Positions 39,793-49,539 of a stretch of 64,000 nucleotides of DNA are shown here, in pieces; position 1 is the stretch's first letter; each line of letters starts with the position of its first letter. Made by a program: the position numbers and the translations under genes. The notes under the pieces were generated by a model. The model worked only from the letters and a program-made list of their open reading frames with translations. It did no database searches and was not told where the DNA came from. Source of the DNA: Anaerosalibacter massiliensis (GTDB lineage Bacteria > Bacillota > Clostridia > Tissierellales > Sporanaerobacteraceae); NCBI GenBank assembly GCA_000751555.1, contig CCEZ01000043.1, positions 1-64,000 of the forward strand, written 5' to 3'.

Positions 39793-39816
39793 ATGATTTT
39801 ATTTCTTGCTAAATAA
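39793..39816 (+). CDS. Leader peptide uORF (7 codons) of the ABC-F gene
   Basis: ATG at 39793, 6 bases after TGGAGG, encodes MILFLAK and stops. It precedes two terminator hairpins and the ABC-F gene at 40046. Short leader ORFs of this kind control antibiotic-resistance ABC-F and erm genes by ribosome stalling. The ORF and its strong ribosome site are seen; the regulatory role is inferred. Confidence 0.6.
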   Translation: MILFLAK

Positions 39817-39902
39817 GAAAATTTTATAGAGGCAAAAATATAGTAGTTGTATTTTTGTGTCTAATTTTAGCGAGAAATCTCTTTTGAATATATTTATGTC
39901 GT

Positions 39903-39929
39903 AAAAGATGATTTTATCATCTTTTTTTT
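39903..39929 (+). terminator. Leader terminator 1 ahead of ABC-F gene
   Basis: AAAAGATGAT-TTT-ATCATCTTTT plus four more T. It stands between the leader ORF and the ABC-F gene and so would stop transcription unless relieved. Confidence 0.8.
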
Positions 39930-39942
39930 ATATCCTTTTTTG

Positions 39943-39978
39943 TACAGCTAAGAGAGTTTGCTCTTAGCTGTATTTTTT
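39943..39978 (+). terminator. Leader terminator 2 ahead of ABC-F gene
   Basis: TACAGCTAAGAG-AGTTTG-CTCTTAGCTGTA followed by TTTTTT; a perfect 12-bp stem only 67 bases before the ABC-F start codon. Strong candidate attenuator. Confidence 0.85.
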
Positions 39979-40045
39979 ATGGAGATGAGGTATAGGAATA
40001 AGTTTTTTGAAATTAAAATTCTTTATAAAAAAGGAGTGAAATAAA

Positions 40046-41515
40046 TTGTCATTAATAGATATTAAAAACTTAACATTTACTCATATTGGGAGTCTAAAAC
40101 CAATTTTTGACCATGTAGATTTACAATTAGATACAAATTGGAAATTAGGTTTTATTGGTCGTAATGGATATGGAAAATCTACATTTTTAAAACTTTTGAT
40201 GGGAAAATTCCCCTATAAGGGTAGTATTCATTCTTCTGTAAATTTTGAGTATTTTCCTTATGTGGTAGAGAATCCAAAAGATATGACTATAACGGTTATA
40301 CAAACATTGAAGGGAGAATTTCCACTGTGGAAATTACAAAAAGAAATGAATTTATTGGAACTTAAAGAAGAAGTATTATACCGTCCTTTTTCAACATTAA
40401 GCCATGGAGAGCAAACTAAAATACTCCTTGCCACCATGTTTATTGCAGAAAACCAATTTCTTTTAATTGATGAACCTACCAATCATTTAGATGTTCATGG
40501 TAGAAAATTAGTGGCTGAGTATTTCGCGAAGAAAAAAGGATTTATAGTGGTATCCCATGATAGAGAGTTCTTAAATGTTTCAATTGACCATGTATTAGCT
40601 ATTGAAAAGAATAAAATTGTTCTTACTAAAGGTAATTACGATACATGGCAACATAATAAACATTTAGAAGATAAATTCGAGCTAGAGCAAAATGAAAAAC
40701 TTAGAAAAGAAATACGAAGATTAAAAGAATCTGCAAGAGAAAAAGCCACATGGTCAGACAAGGTAGAGAAAACGAAGATTGGGCAAGGTCCTGTAGACCG
40801 AGGATATATTGGGCATATGTCAGCTAAAATGATGAAACGTTCTAAAAACATGGAAAAACGCTATGAAGTTGCTATTGAGAAAAAACATAAGTTGTTAAAA
40901 AATATTGAAGAAATTGATCCTTTACAAGTTGTTTCCTTAGAACATCATGCAGATACTCTTATAGAAACAGAAAACTTTACATTATACTATGATGGTATTC
41001 AAACATTAGAACCAGTATCTTTTACGGTAAACCAAGGAGAGTGTTTAGTTCTACAAGGCAATAATGGTAGTGGAAAATCTAGTATTATAAAAGCCATTTT
41101 AGGTGAAAAGTTGCAAACAAGTGGACATTTATGGAAAGCAAAAAATCTAATAATATCTTATGTGCCACAGCATTTTAATTTTTTAAAGGGTAATCTATTT
41201 GAATTTATTAGTGAATGTAATATCGATAAGACACAGTTTCTAACTATATTCCGCAAAATGGGTATTCAGCGAGAACAATTTGATATTCCTATGGAATGCT
41301 ACAGCAGTGGTCAAAAGAAAAAGGTGCTGTTGGCAAAATCTCTATGTGAACAGGCCCATGTATATATTTGGGATGAACCTTTAAATTATATTGATATTAT
41401 ATCTAGAATTCAGATTGAAAATATGATATTAGAATATGCTCCTACAATGATTCTTGTAGAGCATGATAAAAAATTTATTGATAAAGTTGCTACAGACATT
41501 GTTGAATTGCATTAA
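40046..41515 (+). CDS. ABC-F ribosomal protection protein, Lsa-like
   Basis: 489 residues, TTG start after AAGGAGTG. Two ABC domains without membrane segments: Walker A GRNGYGKST near 39 and GNNGSGKSSI near 351; Walker B LLIDEPTNHLD and IWDEPLNYID; a charged inter-domain linker (ENEKLRKEIRRLKESAREKA ... MMKRSKNMEKR) that would be the antibiotic-resistance domain reaching the peptidyl-transferase centre. Sequence feel is closest to the Lsa/CplR group (lincosamide, pleuromutilin, streptogramin A). The leader ORF and twin terminators upstream fit antibiotic-induced expression. Drug range not determinable here. Confidence 0.85.
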   Translation: MSLIDIKNLTFTHIGSLKPIFDHVDLQLDTNWKLGFIGRNGYGKSTFLKLLMGKFPYKGSIHSSVNFEYFPYVVENPKDMTITVIQTLKGEFPLWKLQKEMNLLELKEEVLYRPFSTLSHGEQTKILLATMFIAENQFLLIDEPTNHLDVHGRKLVAEYFAKKKGFIVVSHDREFLNVSIDHVLAIEKNKIVLTKGNYDTWQHNKHLEDKFELEQNEKLRKEIRRLKESAREKATWSDKVEKTKIGQGPVDRGYIGHMSAKMMKRSKNMEKRYEVAIEKKHKLLKNIEEIDPLQVVSLEHHADTLIETENFTLYYDGIQTLEPVSFTVNQGECLVLQGNNGSGKSSIIKAILGEKLQTSGHLWKAKNLIISYVPQHFNFLKGNLFEFISECNIDKTQFLTIFRKMGIQREQFDIPMECYSSGQKKKVLLAKSLCEQAHVYIWDEPLNYIDIISRIQIENMILEYAPTMILVEHDKKFIDKVATDIVELH

Positions 41516-41570
41516 ACTTAATTTGCCACTGGGGTGTTTTGTTTGTTATATTAGTGGATATTATAAAATA

Positions 41571-41620
41571 TGGTCAATTTCCAATGGACTAAAACTCTAG
41601 GAAGTTGACCACTTTTTTTA
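41571..41620 (+). terminator. Terminator after ABC-F gene
   Basis: TGGTCAATTTCC / GGAAGTTGACCA (one mismatch) then a T7 run. Confidence 0.85.
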
Positions 41621-41911
41621 TAATATTTATGTTTCACATATTTTACCAATAACCTGTCATTACTATATTTGAATATGATATAAGAAAGGATAGCAAAATA
41701 TCAAATAAGATATTAATATTTCCGTTTAAATATTAGCTTATTGAGTAAGAAAAGACTCAAGTCTACTTTTAATACACATAGTTAGAGAAATAAATTTGAG
41801 GTATTGATAAAAAGGCTTCCAACAAAATGTTGAATATGCAAACCAAGTGCTACAATATTATTTTTAATGGACAGGAAACCTATTTTGTCTATCTTTTCAA
41901 ACTCTAATTAT
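41621..41911. other. Intergenic, no gene seen
   Basis: AT-rich sequence containing a small stem TTGAGT...ACTCAA near 41740-41760. Nothing else is supported. Confidence 0.4.
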
Positions 41912-42409
41912 CTAGTAGTGGTCGTGATGCATTTCGGCATCTTCTTTAGTTTTATGGACTGTACCATGAGGATGCTCAGGAGGAGCATATATAGAATATA
42001 GTTTAATTGGCACACAACCTGTATTGATTAGATTGTGCCATGTACCTGCAGGTATAAATATCACATAGTTATCATAGACCCTTGCTTGGAAATCTAAGCT
42101 ATCCATTCTATTTCCCATTTGAACCATTCCTTGACCTTTTTCAATACGGATAAATTGGTCTAGGTCAGAATGCATTTCTAAGCCAATATCATCACCAACA
42201 TTAATACTCATTAATGTAAGCTGTAGGTGTTTTCCTGTCCATAATGCTATACGGAAATAGTTGTTTTGCTTTGCAGCCTCCTCAATATTGGTTACAAAGG
42301 GACATGGGCCATAATCTTTCAATTTGATGGGATATCTCCAATAGTCTGGATAGGGTGTTGGTCTATTATTCCAGTAAGGACAGGAATATGATCTGTAATT
42401 ATCATACAT
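41912..42409 (-). CDS. Cupin-domain protein
   Basis: About 165 residues from the start at 42409, which follows AAAGGAGTGG; the longer reading from 42427 would overlap that site. N-terminus is rich in Tyr/Pro/Trp (YRSYSCPYWNNRPTPYPDYW). The cupin follows: MSINVGDDIGLEMHSDLDQF, RIEKGQGMVQMG and IFIPAGTWHNLINTG with the metal-binding His/Glu set, ending HHDHY. Similar cupins occur in spore-forming clostridia, some linked to spore coats; that link is speculative here. Confidence 0.8.
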   Translation of the reverse strand: MYDNYRSYSCPYWNNRPTPYPDYWRYPIKLKDYGPCPFVTNIEEAAKQNNYFRIALWTGKHLQLTLMSINVGDDIGLEMHSDLDQFIRIEKGQGMVQMGNRMDSLDFQARVYDNYVIFIPAGTWHNLINTGCVPIKLYSIYAPPEHPHGTVHKTKEDAEMHHDHY

Positions 42410-42427
42410 AATGTCCACTCCTTTCAT

Positions 42428-42881
42428 AGTTCTATAATATTATATGTTTCATATTAATAAGAGGTTCTTTAAAAGAAAAGTGTTATTATTTATTTTTATA
42501 TATTTGCATATTTGAAAAATATATCAGGATTATATGCTGAAGCTCTAAGACTAGAGATTATACTGTTTGGGGAAACCTTATCTAGTGAAGTGTGGGGATA
42601 AAGTAATTGAAGATATTCAAAGGGCAGATTATAATTTTGATTTAGAAATAATAGGGTGGCTAGAATGACTTTATATGGATAGAAGAAACTTTAAAAGATA
42701 AATAAGGGATTTTTCTATAGAATTTATTAAGAACAAGGTATCTAATTGGTTATCACACTATTTGTTAAAAAATTACAAGGTTTCAAATTATTATTTATAT
42801 AGAATTAACTAAATGTAAAGAAAATAGTAAATATTTTTAAAAAAATGTTGCCGACAATAAAAATGAAAGAAGAAATTATAT
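42428..42881. other. Gene-poor decayed segment
   Basis: Short broken frames such as KCGDKVIEDIQRADYNFDLE (near 42590-42660) hint at a lost gene but no family can be named. No RNA gene seen. Confidence 0.35.
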
Positions 42882-43340
42882 GTGAAATTAAAAGGAAAGA
42901 TGGTATTATTTACGGTATTAGTATGTATTATAAGCGTTTTATCTATATCTATAATTAATTATTTAATAGATTTAGTATTTTTTGTAAAGCTAGGAAAAGG
43001 TTCTTATGCTTTTTTAATTGATGATCAAGGAAATATTGTAACCCATTTAAATGAAAAATTTAAACCAAAGGAGGAAAAATTATATAATATTGATGAAATA
43101 TTATATGGGAAAACGAAATACATAACTAAAGGCAAGAAATTAGATATAAAAGATAGAAAAATAAAAGACTATGATGGAGCGGATAGATTTTTCTTTTTTG
43201 GAAATATAGAAGAATCAAATTGGAAAGTAGGGGTAGGAATTTCTACTGATTATGCTTTAGGAAATATAAATAAGACAATTAAACATACAATAATAGCAGT
43301 ATTAATTGTCTTGATAATATCTATAGCTATATCTACATAA
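42882..43340 (+). pseudogene. Truncated Cache-type sensor (chemoreceptor or kinase) fragment
   Basis: GTG start; an N-terminal membrane helix (MVLFTVLVCIISVLSISIIN) is joined abruptly to the end of a Cache domain (GKGSYAFLIDDQGNIVTHLN, WKVGVGISTDYALGNINKTI) and a second membrane helix, then stop at 43338. Most of the extracellular domain and all signalling domains (HAMP, MA or HisKA) are missing, so this is a deletion remnant even though the frame is open. Confidence 0.65.
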
Positions 43341-43343
43341 AAA

Positions 43344-43550
43344 AATTCTGAGAGTGATTTAGAAATAGTACTTTTAAAGATCGTCAATGATAACCATGAA
43401 ATGAATTTAATAAAGGATCTATTAGATAAAAATCAAATTTCTTATATTATAAAAGAACGTGAAAGTGGAGGGTATATGAAAATATATACTGAAGCCTCAA
43501 TTTATGGAACTGATATTTTAGTAGAAAAATCACAGGATATTATTAATTAA
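43344..43550 (+). pseudogene. DUF2007-like (putative signal-transducing) fragment without a start
   Basis: An open frame right after the sensor fragment reads LEIVLLKIVNDNHEMNLIKD, LLDKNQISYIIKERESGGYM and GTDILVEKSQDIIN, the compact beta-alpha-beta pattern of DUF2007 proteins (~70 residues). No start codon with a ribosome site is found, so it appears to be a remnant fused to or cut by the neighbour. Confidence 0.5.
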
Positions 43551-43630
43551 GTGTTCAAGCTAAGCCACATTTTCAACCCATAATTTCTATGAGATAATAC
43601 CTTTAAACAATAATAAGAGGGTTATTTCAG

Positions 43631-43975
43631 ATGAAAGATGAAGATAGAAAACTTTGGACTGAACGAATTCAAGATTGCAGAAGTAGCAGCTTAACGGCTG
43701 TTAAATGTTCTGAATAAAAAGGTGTTTTTTTCATAAACTTAGGTATTATATTAATAAATTCAATAAAGAAAAGAGATAAAATCCTAACGGGGATTCTAAA
43801 GAAACAAAATGGGTATCTGTTATTCCTAAAGAAATAGCAGTGAATAAAGAAACATTTTTAGCATTAAAAATTACCGTAGGTAAGGTAACAATTGAAATAC
43901 GTTCTTAACTTTAATGAAAGTACTTTTAAAGCCGTTATAAGGATTTTTTTACAATGTTAAATCGAAACCGTTTAC
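43631..43975 (+). pseudogene. IS66-family accessory gene (TnpA-like) remnant
   Basis: MKDEDRKLWTERIQDCRSSS resembles the N-terminus of IS66 TnpA (LWxxRIxxYxxSGL). After a stop the family continues in other frames: TKWVSVIPKEIAVNKETFLA, LKITVGKVTIEIRS. TnpB and TnpC are absent. Between 43976 and 44165 nothing identifiable remains. Confidence 0.65.
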
Positions 43976-44164
43976 TATTTAACATATCTATTAGAAAAAT
44001 CACCTAATATAGATCTAGAAAATTTAGAAGAGTTGGATTAGCTATTACCTTAGTCAGATTCAATTCTAGAGAATTACAAAATTCCTAACAGAAAATAGTA
44101 TAATATATATCCCCTATCTTTTGAAGTTGGAGGATAACTTATGCTTTCATATATAAATAATATA

Positions 44165-44192
44165 GAAAAAAGAGCCTGAATCTCAGGCTCTA
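44165..44192 (-). terminator. Terminator of the secreted-protein gene (minus strand)
   Basis: AGAGCCTGA / TCAGGCTCT with a 3-base loop; A-run at 44165-44170 gives a T tail on the minus strand. Confidence 0.85.
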
Positions 44193-44233
44193 AAGATATA
44201 GACTTAGGTTTTCAAATTTTTTACTTGATATAT

Positions 44234-44950
44234 TTAAACGTCAAATATATCGCGGAAATTACCAAAATGAATAGGATATCCTATTTCAAGATCGCCAATA
44301 GGGATACCTAAAGTTGCGTTCATGTTATAACTTCCTGTAAAAGTAAGCCTCATTCCAGAGTTAGAAAGCGAATAATTGGTACGTATATTATTAATACTAG
44401 GGACAAATGCAGCCCCAAAATTTGTATTAAAAGAGATTGTTGGACTACTAGCTGAAACAATGCGACGGGTGTTAAAATTATATGAATATTTTCCAGTTAA
44501 AGTAGAGGTCCACTCTTTCTTGAATTTATGTTTTAAGTCCCATTCATTATGATAAAAAGTTTTCTTGACAGTTTGTGTTTTAATACTCATTATTTGTGAA
44601 TCTGAATTATAATTTTTTTCAGGTATTATTTTTTCATAAGATACTAAAAGCTTTTTACTTATGATTAAGTTTTGAATAGCCTCATAATCTTTCGAAGAAT
44701 AATAGTGTGAGGTCTCATTAATAAAGTTTTTAGTAACATCTAAGCCGTTAATATCGATCACCTGTACCCCATCTAAATTCATAAAACAATTATTTATAAA
44801 ATTGAAAAATAATGAACTAACACCAAACTCATTTGTTTCTAACTCAAAATATTCTTTATTTTGTGATAATTTTTTAGCATATACCATCTGATTCGATAAG
44901 CAAGTTAAACTAATAAAAAAAGCTAATACGATAATAAGATTTTTTTTCAT
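44234..44950 (-). CDS. Secreted protein of unknown function
   Basis: 238 residues. Clear signal peptide (MKKNLIIVLAFFISLTCLSN, cleavage probably after VYA near residue 25). The mature part begins with a helical/charged region (to ~110) and continues with a Ser/Thr/Asn/Phe-rich, beta-strand-like C-terminal half (WTSTLTGKYSYNFNTRRIVS, SMRLTFTGSYNMNATLG style). No cysteine in the mature chain and no cell-wall anchor. Own ribosome site and terminator, so a living single-gene unit inside an IS graveyard. Family not recognised. Confidence 0.65.
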   Translation of the reverse strand: MKKNLIIVLAFFISLTCLSNQMVYAKKLSQNKEYFELETNEFGVSSLFFNFINNCFMNLDGVQVIDINGLDVTKNFINETSHYYSSKDYEAIQNLIISKKLLVSYEKIIPEKNYNSDSQIMSIKTQTVKKTFYHNEWDLKHKFKKEWTSTLTGKYSYNFNTRRIVSASSPTISFNTNFGAAFVPSINNIRTNYSLSNSGMRLTFTGSYNMNATLGIPIGDLEIGYPIHFGNFRDIFDV

Positions 44951-45149
44951 AAATTTAGCCCTCCTATGATCTAAATTATATATAGATTATTGAATAATTA
45001 GATTTTTATTTAACTTTAAAGAATATATTATAACAACAAATTTAACTACATTATATAGATAAACAAGTTCAAAAATTACAATATTTATAATAAGATCTAG
45101 CATTAACGAGAGATTTAGTTTCGGATTTGTTAAAATTCGTGTGATTAAA
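44951..45149. other. Upstream region of the secreted-protein gene
   Basis: AT-rich; probable promoter for the minus-strand gene at 44950, but no clear -35/-10 pair stands out. No gene seen. Confidence 0.3.
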
Positions 45150-45690
45150 ATAATTTAAATAAAGTCTTTAATGTCAATTAATAGAAGATCTTGCTTTATA
45201 TTCATAGAAATAAGATTTTGGCTTATTTCATACATTTTTTGTGGATTCGACATTGGTGAATAAGGTGGAAGATTCAATATAAATAGATCTTCTTCATGTT
45301 GTTTGATAAATTCTTCAACAGCTTTTGAAGTATGAACTCTACCATTATCTCAAATCATAAATACTTTTTTATTCTTGTTAATGTATAGTAAGTGTTTTAA
45401 AAGTTTAATAATTTCATTAGAATTAATTCTTTCATCAGAAAGATATATTTACAACGGAGTTAAAATTTTTACTAGTTTCAGTAGCTCCAATAATATTAAC
45501 GCCCTTAAGAGTACCATTTCTTTCTATTGCAGGTGGGTGCTCTATTGGACTCTACTCTAACTTTGGTTCATCTTGAACATACAATACTGTACCTGAGGTG
45601 TTCTCAATAATGTCTAGTAGACTAGCAGTTTTTTTAAAAGCTTCTTGAAGCTTTAGATCTCCTTTTTTTATATGATTTACTAGCAGTCTT
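45150..45690 (-). pseudogene. IS630-family transposase remnant
   Basis: The minus strand carries TSGTVLYVQDEPKLE (first catalytic region), PPAIERNGTLKGVNIIGATE, then after frame breaks KNKKVFMI-stop-DNGRVHTSKAVEEFIKQH (second D) and DLFILNLPPYSPMSNPQKMY (E-region) and a C-terminal DLLLIDIKDFI. Stops and frame changes are present and the N-terminal HTH part is missing. Confidence 0.75.
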
Positions 45691-46142
45691 TGAAAATATC
45701 AAAATGAAATACATTTATTATTTTTTAATTATTCATGTTGTTTATCTATATTATGAATATTGAATTTTTAAATTAATAGACATAAAATTTATTAGCATTT
45801 ATGAATATTTTTTAACGTGTATTGATATTTTTTCATGAATTCATCTATTGGGTATAAAAGAAAAGTTTATTTGTTTTTACAATTATTGTTTATTCAACAA
45901 TCTATAAATAGAATACCATATAAATCCTGAGTTTACAAGTTTATCTGGTTATGATAATATATTCTCATAAATATTAAATTAATAATAGGATTCGTTTAAT
46001 TGATTTGAAGATTAATTCCCCATATAAAGAATGATGTAGAAACAAATAAATTATCAACCTAGGTTGCTATAATTTTCTCTGAAAAATAGGAAAGACATTT
46101 ATCTATGATAACCTTAACAATAAAAAATGGAGGTTATAGATA
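45691..46142. other. Very AT-rich segment without genes
   Basis: Long A/T tracts, many stops in every frame. No repeat or RNA structure of note apart from loose inverted repeats expected at this composition. Confidence 0.4.
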
Positions 46143-47455
46143 ATGAAATTAACATCATTTGGGGAACGAATCATATAAATTTTAAGGAAACATAAATTAG
46201 ATATTAAAGAAGCAAGACTAGCTGAAAACTAACTATTGATAAAATAGAAGATATCATCATTCAAACATCAGATAATATTGATCATGAATTATTAAAGGAT
46301 GCTGGAGAAGAATCAAGTGATGAGGAAGAAGATGATGATTGAGAGTCCATAAGATGTCCAACATGTCGAGGTAAAATGAGATTTAATAAAGCAAATGTTC
46401 CTATAAGCATATTGACTATAAAGGGACCATTGACCAGTATAAGAGATTATTATTTTTGTAGGTATTATCATAAAAGTATTGGATATACTGATGAGTCGCT
46501 TAATATTAATAAAGAACGTTTAGTAATAAAACGATTTATGGAGTTAATTGCTTACTCAGGGCAAAATTCCAGATATTTTGAAAGAGCTTCAAAATATCTG
46601 GAAAAATACAAAGGACTTAAAATAAGCTCTACCACCATTGAACAGGTTTCTGAACAAATTGTAAAAAAAGTATACTAAAGGGATCTTAAAGAGGCAGAAA
46701 TATTATACAAAAATCCTGAAAAAGTATATGAAAGGTTTTTAGATAGAGATAAAAGTGATGAAACTTTATACATTGAAATGGATGATCTTATGGTTTTCAC
46801 TAATATTATGGAAGAAGACGAAAAGCTTTTATGGAAAAAAACGGAGATTATATTATTACTAAAAATGAGTACATTACACATTTTGGAAGTGCTGAAGAAT
46901 TTTAAAAAAATGCTTTTTTTACTAGGAATTAAAGCTGGATATGGATATATTAAAAAAGTTTTAGTTATTGGAGATGGAGTTCAATGGGATAACAAAGATT
47001 TGTGAGAAATTATTTCCTGATAGAATACACATACTTTATTATTATCACCTTAGTGAAAATATACACAAGTATGTTTACTGTTTGTATCTCATGGATGAAG
47101 TTTTTGGTAGAAGGTAAGTAAATCAAGTTTTAGAATCTGTAACTGAAGGAAGAGTTGAAGAAGCTATTGATAAGGTTACTGAAAAAAAGATTACTGATTT
47201 GTCCGAAGGGGTGGTAAAATTACCAGAGTATATGATAAAAAAACAACATAAAATTGATTATAAAAATTTTAGAGAACAAGGGTTTTTATTGGTAGTGGTG
47301 CAATTGAAAGTGGCAATAAAATGGTTATACAAGAGAGGATGGTTCAATCAGGAATACATTAGAATATTCAAGGTGCACAGTATATTACTACTTTAAGTAC
47401 AAAGCATGAAAGTAATCTATGGAATGAATTAATGGCAGTTATTGACGTATAAAAT
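46143..47455 (+). pseudogene. ISLre2/UPF0236-type transposase remnant
   Basis: An ATG after TGGAGG at 46143 opens MKLTSFGERII-stop. Later frames give CPTCRGKMRFNKANVPISIL, ICR-like REYYFCRYYH, SGQNSRYFERASKYLEKY, LYIEMDDLMVFTNIMEEDEK (catalytic Asp region as in UPF0236), GYIKKVLVIGDGVQWD and a C-terminal SGAIESGNKMVIQERMVQSG-like segment around 47290-47345. At least five frame breaks over ~1.3 kb. The family call rests on the D-x-D and zinc-finger pattern. Confidence 0.65.
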
Positions 47456-47805
47456 GTAATTTTAATATAATATATGGTTTAACCTAGAAAATAAAATTCT
47501 GCTTTTATGTCTATTTTTTTGTTACATAGTTTTCCTTCGACTCAAGATATATATATATATATAGAAGCACAAACTATGATTATTTATATTTTATGGGATA
47601 AATTTAATTTGTGCGCCCTCAATAATAGCAGGTATTGACAATATATTATTAAAATCGTAGTTGTAAAAGTAGATAGCCGTTAGTTATAAACCGTGATAGA
47701 AACTTAAAATCAGTAGATATTTATAAATTTTTTGAAATACGTTTTTTTAATAATTGGATAGTTGCAATTGATTAATATAGTGTTTAAAAAAGGAGGCCTA
47801 TATTC
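47456..47805. other. AT-rich spacer with a short AT microsatellite
   Basis: A (AT)n tract lies near 47547-47564. AAAAGGAGGCC at ~47790 is the ribosome site of the next gene. No gene seen. Confidence 0.4.
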
Positions 47806-48309
47806 ATGAAGAAATTATTATGTAGTTTAAAACAAAATATTAACTATAAAAATAAAAAAATCTTAAAGTTTTATTTGTTGATTTTTTCTTTACTTAATTT
47901 AATATATGTATGTTTAGAAATATATAATTTGAAATTAAGAGAATCATTTTCTTCATTAGGGAACTCATTTCCATTAATCAAAGAAACATATCCTTCAGAG
48001 TTTATTATTAGTACTAATATATCCAAAGCTAATAATATTATAGTATATATAATTTTTTGTATTAACTTATTTTGTTTTATTATGCTTATAAATAAGAAGT
48101 TCAATATAAATGCAAAACAATTTTTGATAATCCATATTGTTTTTTTATTTTTAGCTTCTCTTATTAGCTACATACTTGCAGCTATTTTTTTAGTTCCTAT
48201 TGGGAACTTAATTGAGCAACTTTTCACATCATATTTGATAACATTTATAGTTTCAATATATTTTATTGTAAAAACTGTGTATCGAAAAATTAAATCATTT
48301 ATTAATTAA
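47806..48309 (+). CDS. Hypothetical membrane protein
   Basis: 167 residues, start after AAAGGAGGCC. Four membrane helices: about 24-44, 83-103, 110-134 and 142-158 (FYLLIFSLLNLIYVCLEIYN; IVYIIFCINLFCFIMLI; FLIIHIVFLFLASLISYILA; SYLITFIVSIYFIV). A ~35-residue external loop between helices 1 and 2; basic N- and C-termini. No recognised family. Intact although surrounded by IS remnants. Confidence 0.6.
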   Translation: MKKLLCSLKQNINYKNKKILKFYLLIFSLLNLIYVCLEIYNLKLRESFSSLGNSFPLIKETYPSEFIISTNISKANNIIVYIIFCINLFCFIMLINKKFNINAKQFLIIHIVFLFLASLISYILAAIFLVPIGNLIEQLFTSYLITFIVSIYFIVKTVYRKIKSFIN

Positions 48310-48409
48310 GTCAGGCATCCAAGTACTATTAGTCTACCTATAAGGAATAGTGTAAATAAATGCTCTTTTTTGGCAAGAATTAAAATAGGAATAAAAACCA
48401 GAAAGGAGT

Positions 48410-48735
48410 ATTTTTATCATTACATTACTAAAAGAAGTTCTAAGAGAAATGATTAACTATGACTCATCAGCTTAGAAATTTTTAAAAATATGTTAGCTAT
48501 AAAGATAAAAAAGACTTTGTAAGAGATTTTAAAGGCGTGTACACGGTTTTAAATGAAGAGGCTGTCTATGAAGTATTAGGAGAACTCGAAGAAAAGTGGA
48601 ATACCAAATATCCTTTTGCAGTTAAAAGTTGGGATTATATCTTTAATCAATTAACTATTTAAGCTCGCTTATCCATTATAAGAATTATTGCCAAAGTTAT
48701 AAGAGTTTGTGTATATTATCCTAAAACTTTGGCAA
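48410..48735 (+). pseudogene. IS256-family transposase fragments and trailing hairpin
   Basis: ITLLKEVLREMINYDSSA at 48418 resembles an IS256 N-terminus; 48500-48662 reads YKDKKDFVRDFKGVYTVLNE, EAVYEVLGELEEKWNTKYPF and AVKSWDYIFNQLTI, an internal piece of the Mutator-type transposase. The rest is deleted. A hairpin TTGCCAAAGTT / AACTTTGGCAA spans 48688-48735. Confidence 0.7.
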
Positions 48736-48873
48736 ACTAAAATCAAGATACAAATTTAACATTTATATCCAATTAAATATTTTTTGTTAGAAAGAGCTAT
48801 CGCTCTTATACTAAAAGCATGAACTATTTTACAGATTTAATCTTAAGATTGTAAGGTTTTATTATTATGAATG

Positions 48874-49539
48874 TTATTTTTCAAATAATCCTAGTGTCTT
48901 GTTTACATCTAGTACAAAGATTATACCTTTTCCAGGATGATTAATATTCAGCTTCTCTTTAATGGAATTTACTATTGATTCTGTTTTTTCAATTGTTGAT
49001 AGGATTAGTACAATTTCTTTTTCAGGTTCTATTTCAATGTTAAATAATCTTGCATTTTCTCGTGTTCCGGATCCTCTCCCATGAATAACTGTGCCACCTG
49101 TTGAACCAGCAGATTTAGCTGCTTCTAAAACTTCATCTGACAACCCTTTATCAACGATTGTAAATATTGCTTCATATTCCATATTTTTCACACCTCGCTT
49201 TTCAGGATTTGCTATATATCTAAAATTTTTAAGCCCTATACAATTTTTAATCGGCATAGAAAAAGCTATACCATGATTAGGTTTGTCTAATGAAAATTTT
49301 TTATTTAATCCATTATAAATTGTATCTTCTAATTCCTCATTAATAATTATTATAAGTATCTCTTTTCTAATTTCATTAAGACTTAATATATCAAGCAAGT
49401 GATCATTAACTGTTCCCTTTCCTAGAAAGAAGGTTCCACCAGTTGCACCTAATTTTTTTGCTTCTTTTAAAACTTTGCTTCCTTTTTCAAAATCTACTAT
49501 TATGCAAAACAACGAGTACCTTTTATTCATTAAATTCAT
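48874..49539 (-). CDS. Tandem-domain P-II-family protein
   Basis: About 221 residues from the ATG at 49539, which lies inside the 3-prime end of the upstream gene and 11 bases after AAAGGAGG. Two P-II-like repeats: residues ~5-95 with ATGGTFFLGKGTVND and residues ~115-215 with STGGTVIHGRGSGTRE, each ending in a GIxF strand (HGIAFSMPI, GKGIIFVLDV). P-II proteins sense ATP/ADP and 2-oxoglutarate and gate transporters. Translationally coupled to a DUF1538 membrane protein, which is the probable target. Confidence 0.85.
   Translation of the reverse strand: MNLMNKRYSLFCIIVDFEKGSKVLKEAKKLGATGGTFFLGKGTVNDHLLDILSLNEIRKEILIIIINEELEDTIYNGLNKKFSLDKPNHGIAFSMPIKNCIGLKNFRYIANPEKRGVKNMEYEAIFTIVDKGLSDEVLEAAKSAGSTGGTVIHGRGSGTRENARLFNIEIEPEKEIVLILSTIEKTESIVNSIKEKLNINHPGKGIIFVLDVNKTLGLFEK

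Noticed and set aside
47547-47564. AT dinucleotide run as a functional repeat
   Set aside because: Short and expected in such AT-rich DNA.
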